A stretch of 64,000 nucleotides of DNA from Pseudomonas tolaasii NCPPB 2192 (GTDB lineage: Bacteria; Pseudomonadota; Gammaproteobacteria; Pseudomonadales; Pseudomonadaceae): positions 3,906,001-3,970,000 of the forward strand of contig NZ_PHHD01000001.1 of the NCBI RefSeq assembly GCF_002813445.1. Reading direction: 5' to 3'. Position numbers and translations under genes: made by a program. The notes under the pieces are model-generated. The model did no database searches. It was not told the DNA's origin and worked only from the letters and a program-made list of their open reading frames with translations. Shown here in pieces: positions 16,211-23,990 of the stretch (positions are counted from its first letter, which is position 1; every line of letters begins with the position of its first letter).

Positions 16211-17431
16211 ATGCAGTTGATCGAAAAACTCAGCATCCTCGCCGACGCCGCCAAGTACGACGCCTCCTGTGCGAGCAGCGGCGCGCCCAAGCGCAGCTCC
16301 GAGGGCAAGGCCGGGCTGGGCTCGACCGACGGCATGGGCATCTGCCACAGCTACACGCCTGACGGGCGCTGCGTGTCGTTGCTCAAGGTGTTGCTCACCA
16401 ACTTCTGTCTGTATGACTGCCAGTACTGCGTCAACCGCCGCTCCAGCGACGTGCCCCGTGCACGATTCAGCCCGGAAGAGGTGGTCACGCTGACCCTGGA
16501 TTTCTACCGGCGCAATTGCGTCAGCGGGCTGTTTCTCAGCTCCGGCATCATTCGCTCGGCCGACTACACCATGGAACAGTTGGTGCGCGTCGCCAAGCTG
16601 CTGCGCGAAGAGCATGACTTTCGCGGCTATATCCACCTCAAGACCATTCCCGAAGCGGACCCGGCGCTCATTGCCGAGGCCGGACGTTATGCCGACCGGC
16701 TCAGCGTGAATATCGAATTGCCCACCGATGCCAGCCTGCAAACCCTGGCGCCGGAAAAGCAGATCGTGTCGATCAAGCAAGCCATGCAGACCATCTACAC
16801 CGGCGAGCAGACCGTGCTCAACGAGCCACGCGCGCCGCGTTTCGCTCCGGCCGGGCAGAGCACGCAGATGATCGTCGGCGCCGACGAAACCGACGACAGC
16901 ACCATCCTTCACGGTGCCGAGGCGCTGTATGGCAACTACAAGCTGCGCCGTGTGTATTACTCCGCGTTCAGCCCCATTCCCAACAGCCCGAAAAGCGTGC
17001 CGCTGGCCGCGCCACCGCTGATGCGTGAACACCGTTTGTACCAGGCGGACTTTCTGCTGCGCAGCTACGGTTTCAGGGCCAACGAGCTGTTCGAAGGACC
17101 GGGCGATCTGGCGCTGGATATTGACCCCAAGCTGGCCTGGGCCCTGGATAATCGCGAGGTGTTCCCTCTGGATTTGAATCGCGCCGAGCCGACCCTGATC
17201 GCGCGCATTCCCGGCATTGGCCTGCGCACCACCCAGCGTCTGGTGGACCTGCGCCGCGAGCGCAAAATCCGCTTCGAAGACCTGGCGCGCATGCGCTGCG
17301 TGCTGGCCAAGGCCAAACCGTTTTTCATCACCAGTGACTACCACCCGCAACAGGCCGACAGCACCAGCGTATTGCTCCGTGAGCAACTGCGCGACCGCCC
17401 CGCGCCCCAACAAATGGGGTTGTGGGGATGA
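16211..17431 (+). CDS. Putative DNA repair/modification radical SAM protein
   Basis: A 406-residue radical SAM enzyme. The cluster-binding cysteines are C66, C70 and C73 (CLYDCQYC), after an N-terminal region rich in Cys and Ser. The C-terminus carries a helix-hairpin-helix-like segment ('FPLDLNRAEPTLIARIPGIG' at about 317-336, then 'RTTQRLVDLR'), the kind of fold that binds DNA backbone. It fits the family described as a putative DNA modification/repair radical SAM protein that co-occurs with DUF4130/uracil-DNA glycosylase genes. A LexA box precedes it, and its stop overlaps the next start (ATGA). The reaction is not known; substrate and product cannot be deduced here. Confidence 0.88.
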   Translation: MQLIEKLSILADAAKYDASCASSGAPKRSSEGKAGLGSTDGMGICHSYTPDGRCVSLLKVLLTNFCLYDCQYCVNRRSSDVPRARFSPEEVVTLTLDFYRRNCVSGLFLSSGIIRSADYTMEQLVRVAKLLREEHDFRGYIHLKTIPEADPALIAEAGRYADRLSVNIELPTDASLQTLAPEKQIVSIKQAMQTIYTGEQTVLNEPRAPRFAPAGQSTQMIVGADETDDSTILHGAEALYGNYKLRRVYYSAFSPIPNSPKSVPLAAPPLMREHRLYQADFLLRSYGFRANELFEGPGDLALDIDPKLAWALDNREVFPLDLNRAEPTLIARIPGIGLRTTQRLVDLRRERKIRFEDLARMRCVLAKAKPFFITSDYHPQQADSTSVLLREQLRDRPAPQQMGLWG

Positions 17432-18309
17432 TCAGTCTTGAATGCGGCAACCTGTTCGGTACCTGGCGCGAACAGGCGCGCTGGCTGCTCAGTCATCAGG
17501 TCGACCCCAGCCAGGTGAGCTGGGGCGAGGCTGAAGTGGCTGACCTGTTTGCCACCGACGAGCCGATTCCTGAAGGGCTCGGCCCATTCCAGGCGCGTAT
17601 CCCCAAGGCGCTGCTGGAGTTGCTGGAGTCCGCGGCCTGCTACCATGGCGACCAGCGCTGGAGCCTGTTGTATGAGGTGTTGTGGCGGGTCAGCCATGGC
17701 GACCGCACGGCGATGCTGGCCGGTGACAAGCTGGGCAGTGAACTGCAGCGGCGGATCAAACAGGTAAGCCGCGAAGCCCACCACCTGCATGCGTTTGTGC
17801 GGTTTATTGCGCTACCGGCTGGTGCCGGGCCGGAACTGCCCGAGTACGTGGCCTGGCATGAACCGGCTCACGATATTTTGAAATCGGCCAGCAGGCATTT
17901 TGTCGGGCGAATGGGGCGCCATCGCTGGATGATCGCCACACCGCTGGACGGGGTGTATTACGACGGCGAGCAATTGATCCACCAGCGCGAATGCCCCGAG
18001 GCGTGGCGGCAACTGGCGCAAAACGTGGAAGACCCCCACAGCGCCATGTGGCTGACCTATTACAGCCACATCTTCAACCCGGCGCGCTTGAACCCCAAGG
18101 TCATGGAAGGGCACTTGCCCAGCCGGTTCTGGAAAAACCTGCCGGAGGGCAAGTTGATACCCGGCTTGATCAGCGAAGCGCGCACGGGCAAGCAGAAGGA
18201 TGGGCAGGCGAAACTGATTGGCGCCCGGCCCGGGAAGAAAATTGCTAACCCGGCCACAGTGGGAACTGGCTTGCCTGCGATGGCGGTCGGCCAATTGGAT
18301 CAATGTTGA
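17428..18309 (+). CDS. DUF4130/TIGR03915-type putative DNA repair protein
   Basis: A 293-residue protein translationally coupled (ATGA overlap) to the radical SAM gene. Features seen are 'WSLLYEVLWRVSHGD', 'QVSREAHHLHAFVRF', 'WHEPAHDILKSASRHFVGRMGRHRWMIATP' and 'MWLTYYSHIFNPARLNPKVMEGHLPSRFWKNLPE', all typical of the DUF4130 family. Many relatives continue into a UdgX-like uracil-DNA glycosylase domain. Here the frame instead runs through a basic linker into a REP element, which encodes the last residues, and stops. Either this is the stand-alone form or a fusion that lost its second domain. An SOS-related role is inferred from the shared LexA box. Confidence 0.82.
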   Translation: MISLECGNLFGTWREQARWLLSHQVDPSQVSWGEAEVADLFATDEPIPEGLGPFQARIPKALLELLESAACYHGDQRWSLLYEVLWRVSHGDRTAMLAGDKLGSELQRRIKQVSREAHHLHAFVRFIALPAGAGPELPEYVAWHEPAHDILKSASRHFVGRMGRHRWMIATPLDGVYYDGEQLIHQRECPEAWRQLAQNVEDPHSAMWLTYYSHIFNPARLNPKVMEGHLPSRFWKNLPEGKLIPGLISEARTGKQKDGQAKLIGARPGKKIANPATVGTGLPAMAVGQLDQC

Positions 18310-18345
18310 CTGACACTCAGCTATCGCAGGCAAGCCAGCTCCCAC
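18259..18345. repeat. REPIN overlapping the 3' end of the DUF4130 gene
   Basis: Inverted REP pair of the main family. The first half forms the last 17 codons of the gene ending at 18309, including its stop region. The second half (CTATCGCAGGCAAGCCAGCT) is intergenic. Confidence 0.9.
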
Positions 18346-18375
18346 AGGGTTATGCAGTGTTTGGAAGACCGGGTT

Positions 18376-18873
18376 TCAGATCAGTGCCGTGGCAGTATTC
18401 TTGACCACCGCCAACTCCGGATGCGCCACCAACTTGTCGATATGCAACTCGGCGTTGTTCAACCAGCTCTCCGTCAACACCCGATAATGTTCCATGTCCC
18501 GGCAGCGGACGCGCAGGCTGTAATCGAAAGGCCCGCTGATCAACTGGCATTCGAACACTTGAGGGCAGGCGTTTACGCACGCTTCGAAGGCTTTCTGCGC
18601 CGAGCGCCCGCTTTGATTGGATAAAGACACCAGCACCAGCAACGACAACCCCGGTGAGATCATCTGCACATTGATGATCGCGCCGTACCCGCGAATCACC
18701 CCGTGCCGCTCCAGTTTACGCACCCGTTCCAGGCACGGCCTGGGTGTCAGGTGCACCAGCGCGGAAAGCTTTTCGTAGGTGATACGCCCCTGATGGCGCA
18801 GCACGTCGATGATCGCCTCATCGATGCGGTCCAGTGCGGGGGCGGAATGAGGGCCGGGGGCCTTGGTGTCCAT
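18376..18873 (-). CDS. Lrp/AsnC-family transcriptional regulator
   Basis: A 165-residue feast/famine regulator. The N-terminal helix-turn-helix reads 'LDRIDEAIIDVLRHQGRITYEKLSALVHLTPRPCLERVRKLERHGVIRGY', and the ligand-binding RAM domain follows ('LLVLVSLSNQSGRSAQKAFEACVNACPQVFECQLISGPFDYSLRVRC'). The ATG at 18873 is chosen; an in-frame extension to 18906 is not conserved in type. It faces away from the GNAT gene at 19079, with a REP half-site between them. The target genes are unknown, with amino acid metabolism the usual role. Confidence 0.9.
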   Translation of the reverse strand: MDTKAPGPHSAPALDRIDEAIIDVLRHQGRITYEKLSALVHLTPRPCLERVRKLERHGVIRGYGAIINVQMISPGLSLLVLVSLSNQSGRSAQKAFEACVNACPQVFECQLISGPFDYSLRVRCRDMEHYRVLTESWLNNAELHIDKLVAHPELAVVKNTATALI

Positions 18874-19004
18874 GGCGTTCACTTCAAACAGTTGAAAAAA
18901 CGGCAAACGTTGCGCGCTTGCCTGACCGTCACATGGTACGGCCTTCCACCGTCAACGTCTGTATGCGGATGAGGCTTGGCTGCAATCACGGGGTTGACTG
19001 ACAG

Positions 19005-19033
19005 ACCGCTATCGCAGGCAAGCCGACTCCCAC
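19005..19033 (-). repeat. Single REP half-element
   Basis: ACCGCTATCGCAGGCAAGCC followed by GACTCCCAC: one unpaired REP of the main family, with one transposed base pair in the AGCT core. It lies in the divergent region before the GNAT gene. Confidence 0.85.
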
Positions 19034-19078
19034 ATTAGTATGGTGACGGTCCAAACCCCGAGCCAAGAAGGAGAGTGC

Positions 19079-19969
19079 ATGTCTACCGCCGTTCGTCTCG
19101 CCCAAACCGCCGATGCCGAAGGAATCAGCCAGGTCATCCTGGCGGCGTTGCACAGCAGCAATGCGCGGGATTACCCGGCGGAAGTGATCGCCCGGGTGGC
19201 GAGCAATTTCACCCCGGACGCGGTGCTCGCATTGCTCAAGCGTCGCGTGGTACTGGTGGCGGTGCAGGATCAGGTGATTGTGGCCACTGCTGCGCTGGAT
19301 GCCAATGTGGTGCGCTCGGTGTTCGTCAACCCGGCGCTGCAAGGGCAGGGGATTGGCCGGTTGCTGATGATTGAAATCGAACTGCGTGCCCGCGAGGCCG
19401 GGGTAACGGTGCTGAGCGTGCCGGCCTCGCTGACGGCCGAGCCCTTCTACACCAGGCTTGGATTCAACACGGTACGCGACGTTTACCACGGCAACGAGCG
19501 CACGCTGGTGATGGAGAAAGCCTTGCTGTCGCGTCACCCCATCGGCCCGTACCGCGACCGTCAGCATCGCGCGCAAGTGGTCGCGTTATGGCAGCAGGCG
19601 TTTGGTTATGACGCAGCACATAACCTGCCGACCCTGGCGATCGACAAGAAGCTTGCGGTCAACGACGGTTTGTTTTTTGTGGCGACGGATAAAAAAGCCG
19701 TGATCGGCACCATTCTCGCGGGTTACGACGGGCATCGCGGCTGGTTGTATTCGGTGGCGGTGCACCCCGACTATCGGCGCCATGGCCTGGGGTCTTCACT
19801 GGTGCGGCATGCCGAACAGGCGTTGATTGCGCTGGGCTGCATGAAGATCAACCTGCAGATCACCGGCGGCAATGATGCGGTGATGGGGTTCTATGAAGCG
19901 CTGGGGTATGGCGAGGAACCGAGGATCAGTATGGGCAAGAAGATTGCGCAGAACATCCCGAAATCCTGA
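19079..19969 (+). CDS. Tandem GNAT acetyltransferase
   Basis: A 296-residue protein with two acetyl-CoA transferase domains. The N-terminal one (about 3-150) has 'VRSVFVNPALQGQGIGRLLMIEIE', the C-terminal one (about 155-290) has 'LYSVAVHPDYRRHGLGSSLVRHAEQALIALG'. Both contain the Q/RxxGxG/A pyrophosphate-binding motif. The second domain resembles YpeA. The start at 19079 follows AAGGAGA. Substrates are unknown. The two domains differ enough to suggest either fusion of separate families or an old duplication. Confidence 0.85.
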   Translation: MSTAVRLAQTADAEGISQVILAALHSSNARDYPAEVIARVASNFTPDAVLALLKRRVVLVAVQDQVIVATAALDANVVRSVFVNPALQGQGIGRLLMIEIELRAREAGVTVLSVPASLTAEPFYTRLGFNTVRDVYHGNERTLVMEKALLSRHPIGPYRDRQHRAQVVALWQQAFGYDAAHNLPTLAIDKKLAVNDGLFFVATDKKAVIGTILAGYDGHRGWLYSVAVHPDYRRHGLGSSLVRHAEQALIALGCMKINLQITGGNDAVMGFYEALGYGEEPRISMGKKIAQNIPKS

Positions 19970-19986
19970 ACACACCACAAAAAAAT

Positions 19987-20073
19987 GTGGGAGCTGGCTT
20001 GCCTGCGATAGCGGGGCAACAGTCAACTCGGTAGTGACTGATACACCGCCATCGCAGGCAAGCCAGCTCCCAC
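19987..20073. repeat. REPIN between the GNAT gene and ilvE
   Basis: Inverted pair of main-family REPs lying between the convergent ends of the GNAT gene and ilvE. It could act as a bidirectional RNA-stabilising hairpin. Confidence 0.93.
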
Positions 20074-20093
20074 ATGGGTACGCCGTATCGCGA

Positions 20094-21113
20094 TTAAACC
20101 TTGACGATCCAGCCTTCCGGCGCTTCAACGTCCCCGGTCTGCACACCGGTCAGCTCTTTGTAGAGCTGCTGGGTGATTGGGCCCACTTCGGTTTCGCTGT
20201 GGAACACGTGCAGTTTGCCGTTGTACTGGATGCCGCCGATCGGCGAGATCACGGCAGCGGTGCCGCAGGCGCCGGCTTCCTTGAACTGGTCCAGTTTGTC
20301 GATGAACACTTCGCCTTCGACCACTTTCAGGCCCAGTCGGGTCTGGGCCAGTTCGATCAGCGACAGGCGGGTGATGCCCGGCAGCACCGAAGGCGACTTC
20401 GGCGTGATGAACTGGTTGTCGTGGGTGATCCCGAAGAAGTTGGCCGAACCGACCTCTTCGATTTTCGAATGGGTCATCGGGTCCAGGTAGATCGCGTCGG
20501 CGAAACCGGATTTCTTGGCTTCCGAACCTGGCATCAGGCTGGCGGCGTAGTTGCCACCGACCTTGGCCGCACCGGTGCCCTGTGGCGCGGCGCGGTCGAA
20601 GGTGGAGATCTGGAAGTTGTGAGGCACCAGGCCGCCCTTGAAGTAAGCGCCGACCGGGATCGCGAACACCGAGAAGATGAACTCCGGCGCGGTGCGCACG
20701 CCGATGTTGTCACCGGTGCCGATCACGAACGGGCGCAGGTACAGCGCGCCGCCACTGCCGTACGGCGGGATGAAGCGCTCGTTGGCCGCGACCACTTTTT
20801 TGCAGGCGTCGATGAACACGTCGGTCGGCACATGTGGCATCAGCAGGCGCGCGCAGCTGCGTTGCATGCGGGCGGCGTTCTGGTCCGGGCGGAACAGGTT
20901 GATCGAGCCGTCCTTGCAGCGGTAGGCCTTGAGGCCTTCGAAGCACTGCTGGCCATAGTGCAGGGCAGTGGAGCCCTCGCTGATATGCAGCACGTTGTCG
21001 TCGGTCAGGGTGCCTTCTTGCCACTCGCCGTTTTTCCAGACCTGGAGAAACCGCTTGTCGGTCTTGATGTAGTCAAAACCCAGCTTGTCCCAATTGATGC
21101 TTTCGTTACCCAT
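20094..21113 (-). CDS. ilvE: Branched-chain amino acid aminotransferase IlvE
   Basis: A 339-residue fold-type IV PLP aminotransferase that exchanges the amino group between Leu/Ile/Val and 2-oxoglutarate. It shows 'FEGLKAYRCKDGSINLFRPDQNAARM', the 'KVGGNYAASL' region with the PLP-binding lysine, and 'EEVGSANFFGI' and 'ACGTAAVISPIG' for phosphate and carboxylate binding. The length matches the longer type II bacterial/eukaryotic class. It lies next to the bkd operon on the same strand but is separated by 225 bases containing REP elements, so it may have its own transcript. Its keto-acid products are the substrates of that complex. Confidence 0.92.
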   Translation of the reverse strand: MGNESINWDKLGFDYIKTDKRFLQVWKNGEWQEGTLTDDNVLHISEGSTALHYGQQCFEGLKAYRCKDGSINLFRPDQNAARMQRSCARLLMPHVPTDVFIDACKKVVAANERFIPPYGSGGALYLRPFVIGTGDNIGVRTAPEFIFSVFAIPVGAYFKGGLVPHNFQISTFDRAAPQGTGAAKVGGNYAASLMPGSEAKKSGFADAIYLDPMTHSKIEEVGSANFFGITHDNQFITPKSPSVLPGITRLSLIELAQTRLGLKVVEGEVFIDKLDQFKEAGACGTAAVISPIGGIQYNGKLHVFHSETEVGPITQQLYKELTGVQTGDVEAPEGWIVKV

Positions 21114-21251
21114 GACACCCTCTATCTCTGGTCAACCGCCTGGTCGAAGGCAGGCTTGTCGGTTTTTTTCTGGATGGGCGCAACAATACTTCATTCTTGG
21201 CCGGTGTGGGAGCGGGTGGGGCGGCCGTTCAGCATCTGTAGTGGCTGATCT

Positions 21252-21329
21252 ACCGCTATCGCAGGCAAGCCAGCTCCCACATCTGGAATGCATTCTCCTG
21301 TGGGAGCCGGGCTTGCCCGCGATGGCCGC
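21252..21329. repeat. Composite of two REP half-elements
   Basis: A minus-oriented REP (21252-21280) followed by a plus-oriented variant of the GTGGGAGCCGGGCTTGCCCGC type (21300-21329). Upstream, around 21204-21225, is a decayed partner. The arrangement is back to back instead of the usual closed hairpin. It lies between lpdV and ilvE. Confidence 0.85.
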
Positions 21330-21338
21330 ACCCCGGTT

Positions 21339-22715
21339 TTACAGGTGCAACGCGTGGCCCAATGCCCGTAACGCTGCTTCCAGCACCGCTTCGCCGAGCG
21401 TCGGGTGGGCATGAATGGTGCCCGCCACATCTTCCAGTCTTGACCCCATTTCCAGGCTCAAGCCAAAGGCCGTGGACAGCTCCGAAACCCCAACACCCAC
21501 AGCCTGCCAGCCCACGATCAGGTGGTTATCACGCCGCGCCACCACCCGCACGAAGCCGGTTTTCGACTCCAGCGTCATCGCCCGGCCATTGGCCGCAAAC
21601 GGGAAGCTGGCCACGACGCAGTCCAGCCCGGCAGCCTTCGCCTCGTCCGGCGTCTTGCCGACCACCACCACTTCCGGGTCGATAAAACACACCGCCGGAA
21701 TTGCTGCCGGGTTGAATTCACGCGGTTCACCGGCGATCAGCTCGGCAACCATTTCACCCTGGGCCATGGCGCGGTGAGCCAGCATCGGCTCGCCGCTCAA
21801 GTCGCCGATGGCGTACACATTGCGCATGCTGGTCTGGCAACGGCTGTCGATTTTGATCGCCGAGCCATTCATTTCCAGGTTCAGCGCTTCGAGGTTCCAG
21901 CCCTGGGTATTGGGTTTGCGCCCCACGGCCACCAGCACTTGGTCGGTTTCCAGCGACAGCGTGTCGCCATTCGGATCGCGCACTTGCAACTGCTTGTCGG
22001 CAAACCCGGTAACGCTGTGTTTGAGGTACAGCTTCACACCCAGTTGCTTGAGGGATTCAGCCACCGGCGCTGTCAGCTCCGCATCGTAGGCCGGCAGGAT
22101 TCGATCCTGCGCCTCGACCACACTCACTTCGGCCCCCAGCTTGCGGTAGGCAATGCCCAGTTCCAGGCCGATGTAGCCGCCACCCACCACAATCAAACGC
22201 TTGGGCACGCTTTTCGGCGCCAGGGCTTCGGTGGACGAGATAATCGGCCCGCCAATCGGCAGCATCGGCAGGTTGACGCTTTTCGAGCCGGTGGCCAGCA
22301 GCAGGTGCTCGCACTGGATACGCTGGTCGCCGACGTCGACGGTTTTGCCGTCCACCACCTTGGCCCAGCCGTGTATCACCTGAACCTTGTGTTTTTTCAG
22401 CAGCGCCGACACGCCCGTGGTCAGGCGATCAACGATGCCGTCTTTCCATTCCACACTTTTGCGAATGTCCAGCGTCGGCACATCCACTTCAATGCCCAGC
22501 TTGGAGCCCTGACTGTGGTGCACGGTCTGCTGGAATTGCTCGGCGACGTGAATCAAGGCTTTGGACGGAATGCAGCCGATGTTCAGGCAGGTGCCGCCCA
22601 GTGCCTGACCTTCCACCAGAATGGTCGGAATGCCCAACTGGCCGGCACGAATCGCCGCCACATACCCGCCAGGGCCGCCGCCGATGATCAGCAGTTTGGT
22701 GTTCAAGGTTTGCAT
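21339..22715 (-). CDS. lpdV: Dihydrolipoyl dehydrogenase, branched-chain complex E3 (LpdV)
   Basis: A 458-residue flavoprotein that reoxidises the dihydrolipoyl group of BkdB using NAD. It has the FAD motif 'IIGGGPGGYVAA' at 10-21, the redox disulfide C43-C48 in 'GGTCLNIGCIPSK', the NAD motif 'VVGGGYIGLELG' and a C-terminal 'HAHPTLGEAVLEAA' carrying the catalytic His-Glu. It is the last gene of bkdA1-bkdA2-bkdB-lpdV, starting three bases after bkdB ends. The last 9 residues run up to the flanking REP. Confidence 0.95.
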   Translation of the reverse strand: MQTLNTKLLIIGGGPGGYVAAIRAGQLGIPTILVEGQALGGTCLNIGCIPSKALIHVAEQFQQTVHHSQGSKLGIEVDVPTLDIRKSVEWKDGIVDRLTTGVSALLKKHKVQVIHGWAKVVDGKTVDVGDQRIQCEHLLLATGSKSVNLPMLPIGGPIISSTEALAPKSVPKRLIVVGGGYIGLELGIAYRKLGAEVSVVEAQDRILPAYDAELTAPVAESLKQLGVKLYLKHSVTGFADKQLQVRDPNGDTLSLETDQVLVAVGRKPNTQGWNLEALNLEMNGSAIKIDSRCQTSMRNVYAIGDLSGEPMLAHRAMAQGEMVAELIAGEPREFNPAAIPAVCFIDPEVVVVGKTPDEAKAAGLDCVVASFPFAANGRAMTLESKTGFVRVVARRDNHLIVGWQAVGVGVSELSTAFGLSLEMGSRLEDVAGTIHAHPTLGEAVLEAALRALGHALHL

Positions 22716-22718
22716 GGC

Positions 22719-23990
22719 TTACTCCAGAAACAGGCTGGCGGGTTGTTCGAGCAGGCCGCGAATGGCCTGGATGAATTGCGCCGCGTCCATGCCATCCACC
22801 ACGCGATGATCGAAGGAGCTGGAGAGGTTCATCATCTTGCGCACCACAATCTGGCCCTTGATCACCATCGGCCGTTCGACAATGCGGTTGACACCGACGA
22901 TGGCCACTTCCGGCAGGTTCAGCACCGGCGTGCTGACGATACCGCCCAGAGCACCGAGGCTGGTCAGCGTGATGGTCGACCCCGACAGCTCATCGCGGCT
23001 GGCCTTGCCATTGCGCGCGGCGCTGGCCAACCGCGCGATTTCCTCGGCATTGCCCCACAGGCTGCGGGCTTCGGCGTGACGCACCACCGGCACCATCAGG
23101 CCGACGTCGCTTTGCGTGGCGACGCCCACATGCACCGCGCCGAGGCGGGTGATGACCTGGGCTTCGTCGTCATAACGCGCGTTGATCTGTGGAAAATCTC
23201 GCAGGGCCACCACCATCGCGCGCACGATAAAGGGCAGCAGGGTCAGTTTGCCGCGTGTGGCGCCGTGCTTCTCGTTGAGGTGCACGCGCAGCTCGTCGAG
23301 GGCGGTGACGTCGATTTCTTCCACGTAGCTGAAATGCGCGGCGCGCCGGGTGGCGTCCTGCATGCGCTGGGCGATCTTGCGGCGCATGCCGATCACCGGG
23401 ATCTGTTCTTCGGTGTTGCGTTCTGCGTAAGGATTGGCGGCGGTCGATGACTTCGCCGCGCCTTGTTGCAGGTAGGCGTCGAGGTCTTCGTGCAGGATAC
23501 GCCCGGCGGGGCCGGTGCCCTGTACCAGGCGCAATTGAATCCCGGCATCCAGTGCGTGTTTGCGTACGGCAGGGGAGGCCAGTGGGCGTTCATCGGCTGC
23601 ACGCGCCACAGGCGCCTGGGCTGCGATAACCGGCGCCGGTTTGTTTTCAACCGCCACCGGTGCAGGCTTGGCTTCGACCACCGGTGCGGCCTTCGGCGCT
23701 TCCTTCACCGCTTCCTTCACGGCGGGGGCTTCCTTCGCATTGCCCGCGCCTTCCACTTCAATGCTGATCAAAATACTGCCCACGGCCATCACTTCACCCG
23801 GCTCGCCGCCGAGGGAAATCACCTTGCCGTGCACCGGCGAGGGAATGTCCACCATCGCCTTGTCGGTCATCACGTCCGCCAGCACCTGGTCTTCAACCAC
23901 CAGGTCACCGACCTTCACATGCCACACCGACAGCTCAACTTCCGCGATGCCTTCGCCAATGTCCGGCATCTTGATAACGTGCGTGCCCAT
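22719..23990 (-). CDS. bkdB: Branched-chain 2-oxoacid dehydrogenase E2 acyltransferase BkdB
   Basis: A 423-residue lipoamide acyltransferase core of the complex. It has one N-terminal lipoyl domain with lipoyl-lysine K44 in 'MTDKAMVDIPS', an Ala/Pro/Lys-rich linker (about 85-135), a small peripheral-subunit-binding domain ('ASPAVRKHALDAGIQLRLVQGTGPAGRILHEDLDAYL'), and a catalytic domain ending in 'SFDHRVVDGMDAAQFI' with the DHRxxDG signature. It moves acyl groups from the E1 to coenzyme A. Its ATG directly follows the bkdA2 stop. Confidence 0.96.
   Translation of the reverse strand: MGTHVIKMPDIGEGIAEVELSVWHVKVGDLVVEDQVLADVMTDKAMVDIPSPVHGKVISLGGEPGEVMAVGSILISIEVEGAGNAKEAPAVKEAVKEAPKAAPVVEAKPAPVAVENKPAPVIAAQAPVARAADERPLASPAVRKHALDAGIQLRLVQGTGPAGRILHEDLDAYLQQGAAKSSTAANPYAERNTEEQIPVIGMRRKIAQRMQDATRRAAHFSYVEEIDVTALDELRVHLNEKHGATRGKLTLLPFIVRAMVVALRDFPQINARYDDEAQVITRLGAVHVGVATQSDVGLMVPVVRHAEARSLWGNAEEIARLASAARNGKASRDELSGSTITLTSLGALGGIVSTPVLNLPEVAIVGVNRIVERPMVIKGQIVVRKMMNLSSSFDHRVVDGMDAAQFIQAIRGLLEQPASLFLE

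Noticed and set aside
14723..17413. An 896-codon open frame on the minus strand opposite pvdA and the radical SAM gene.
   Set aside because: It is an antisense shadow of two well-supported genes; its translation is His/Gln/Arg-rich with no family motifs, as expected from the complement of high-GC coding sequence.
21522..23450. A 642-codon plus-strand frame opposite lpdV and bkdB.
   Set aside because: Both bkd genes are certain; this frame lacks any recognisable protein feature and mirrors their codon bias.
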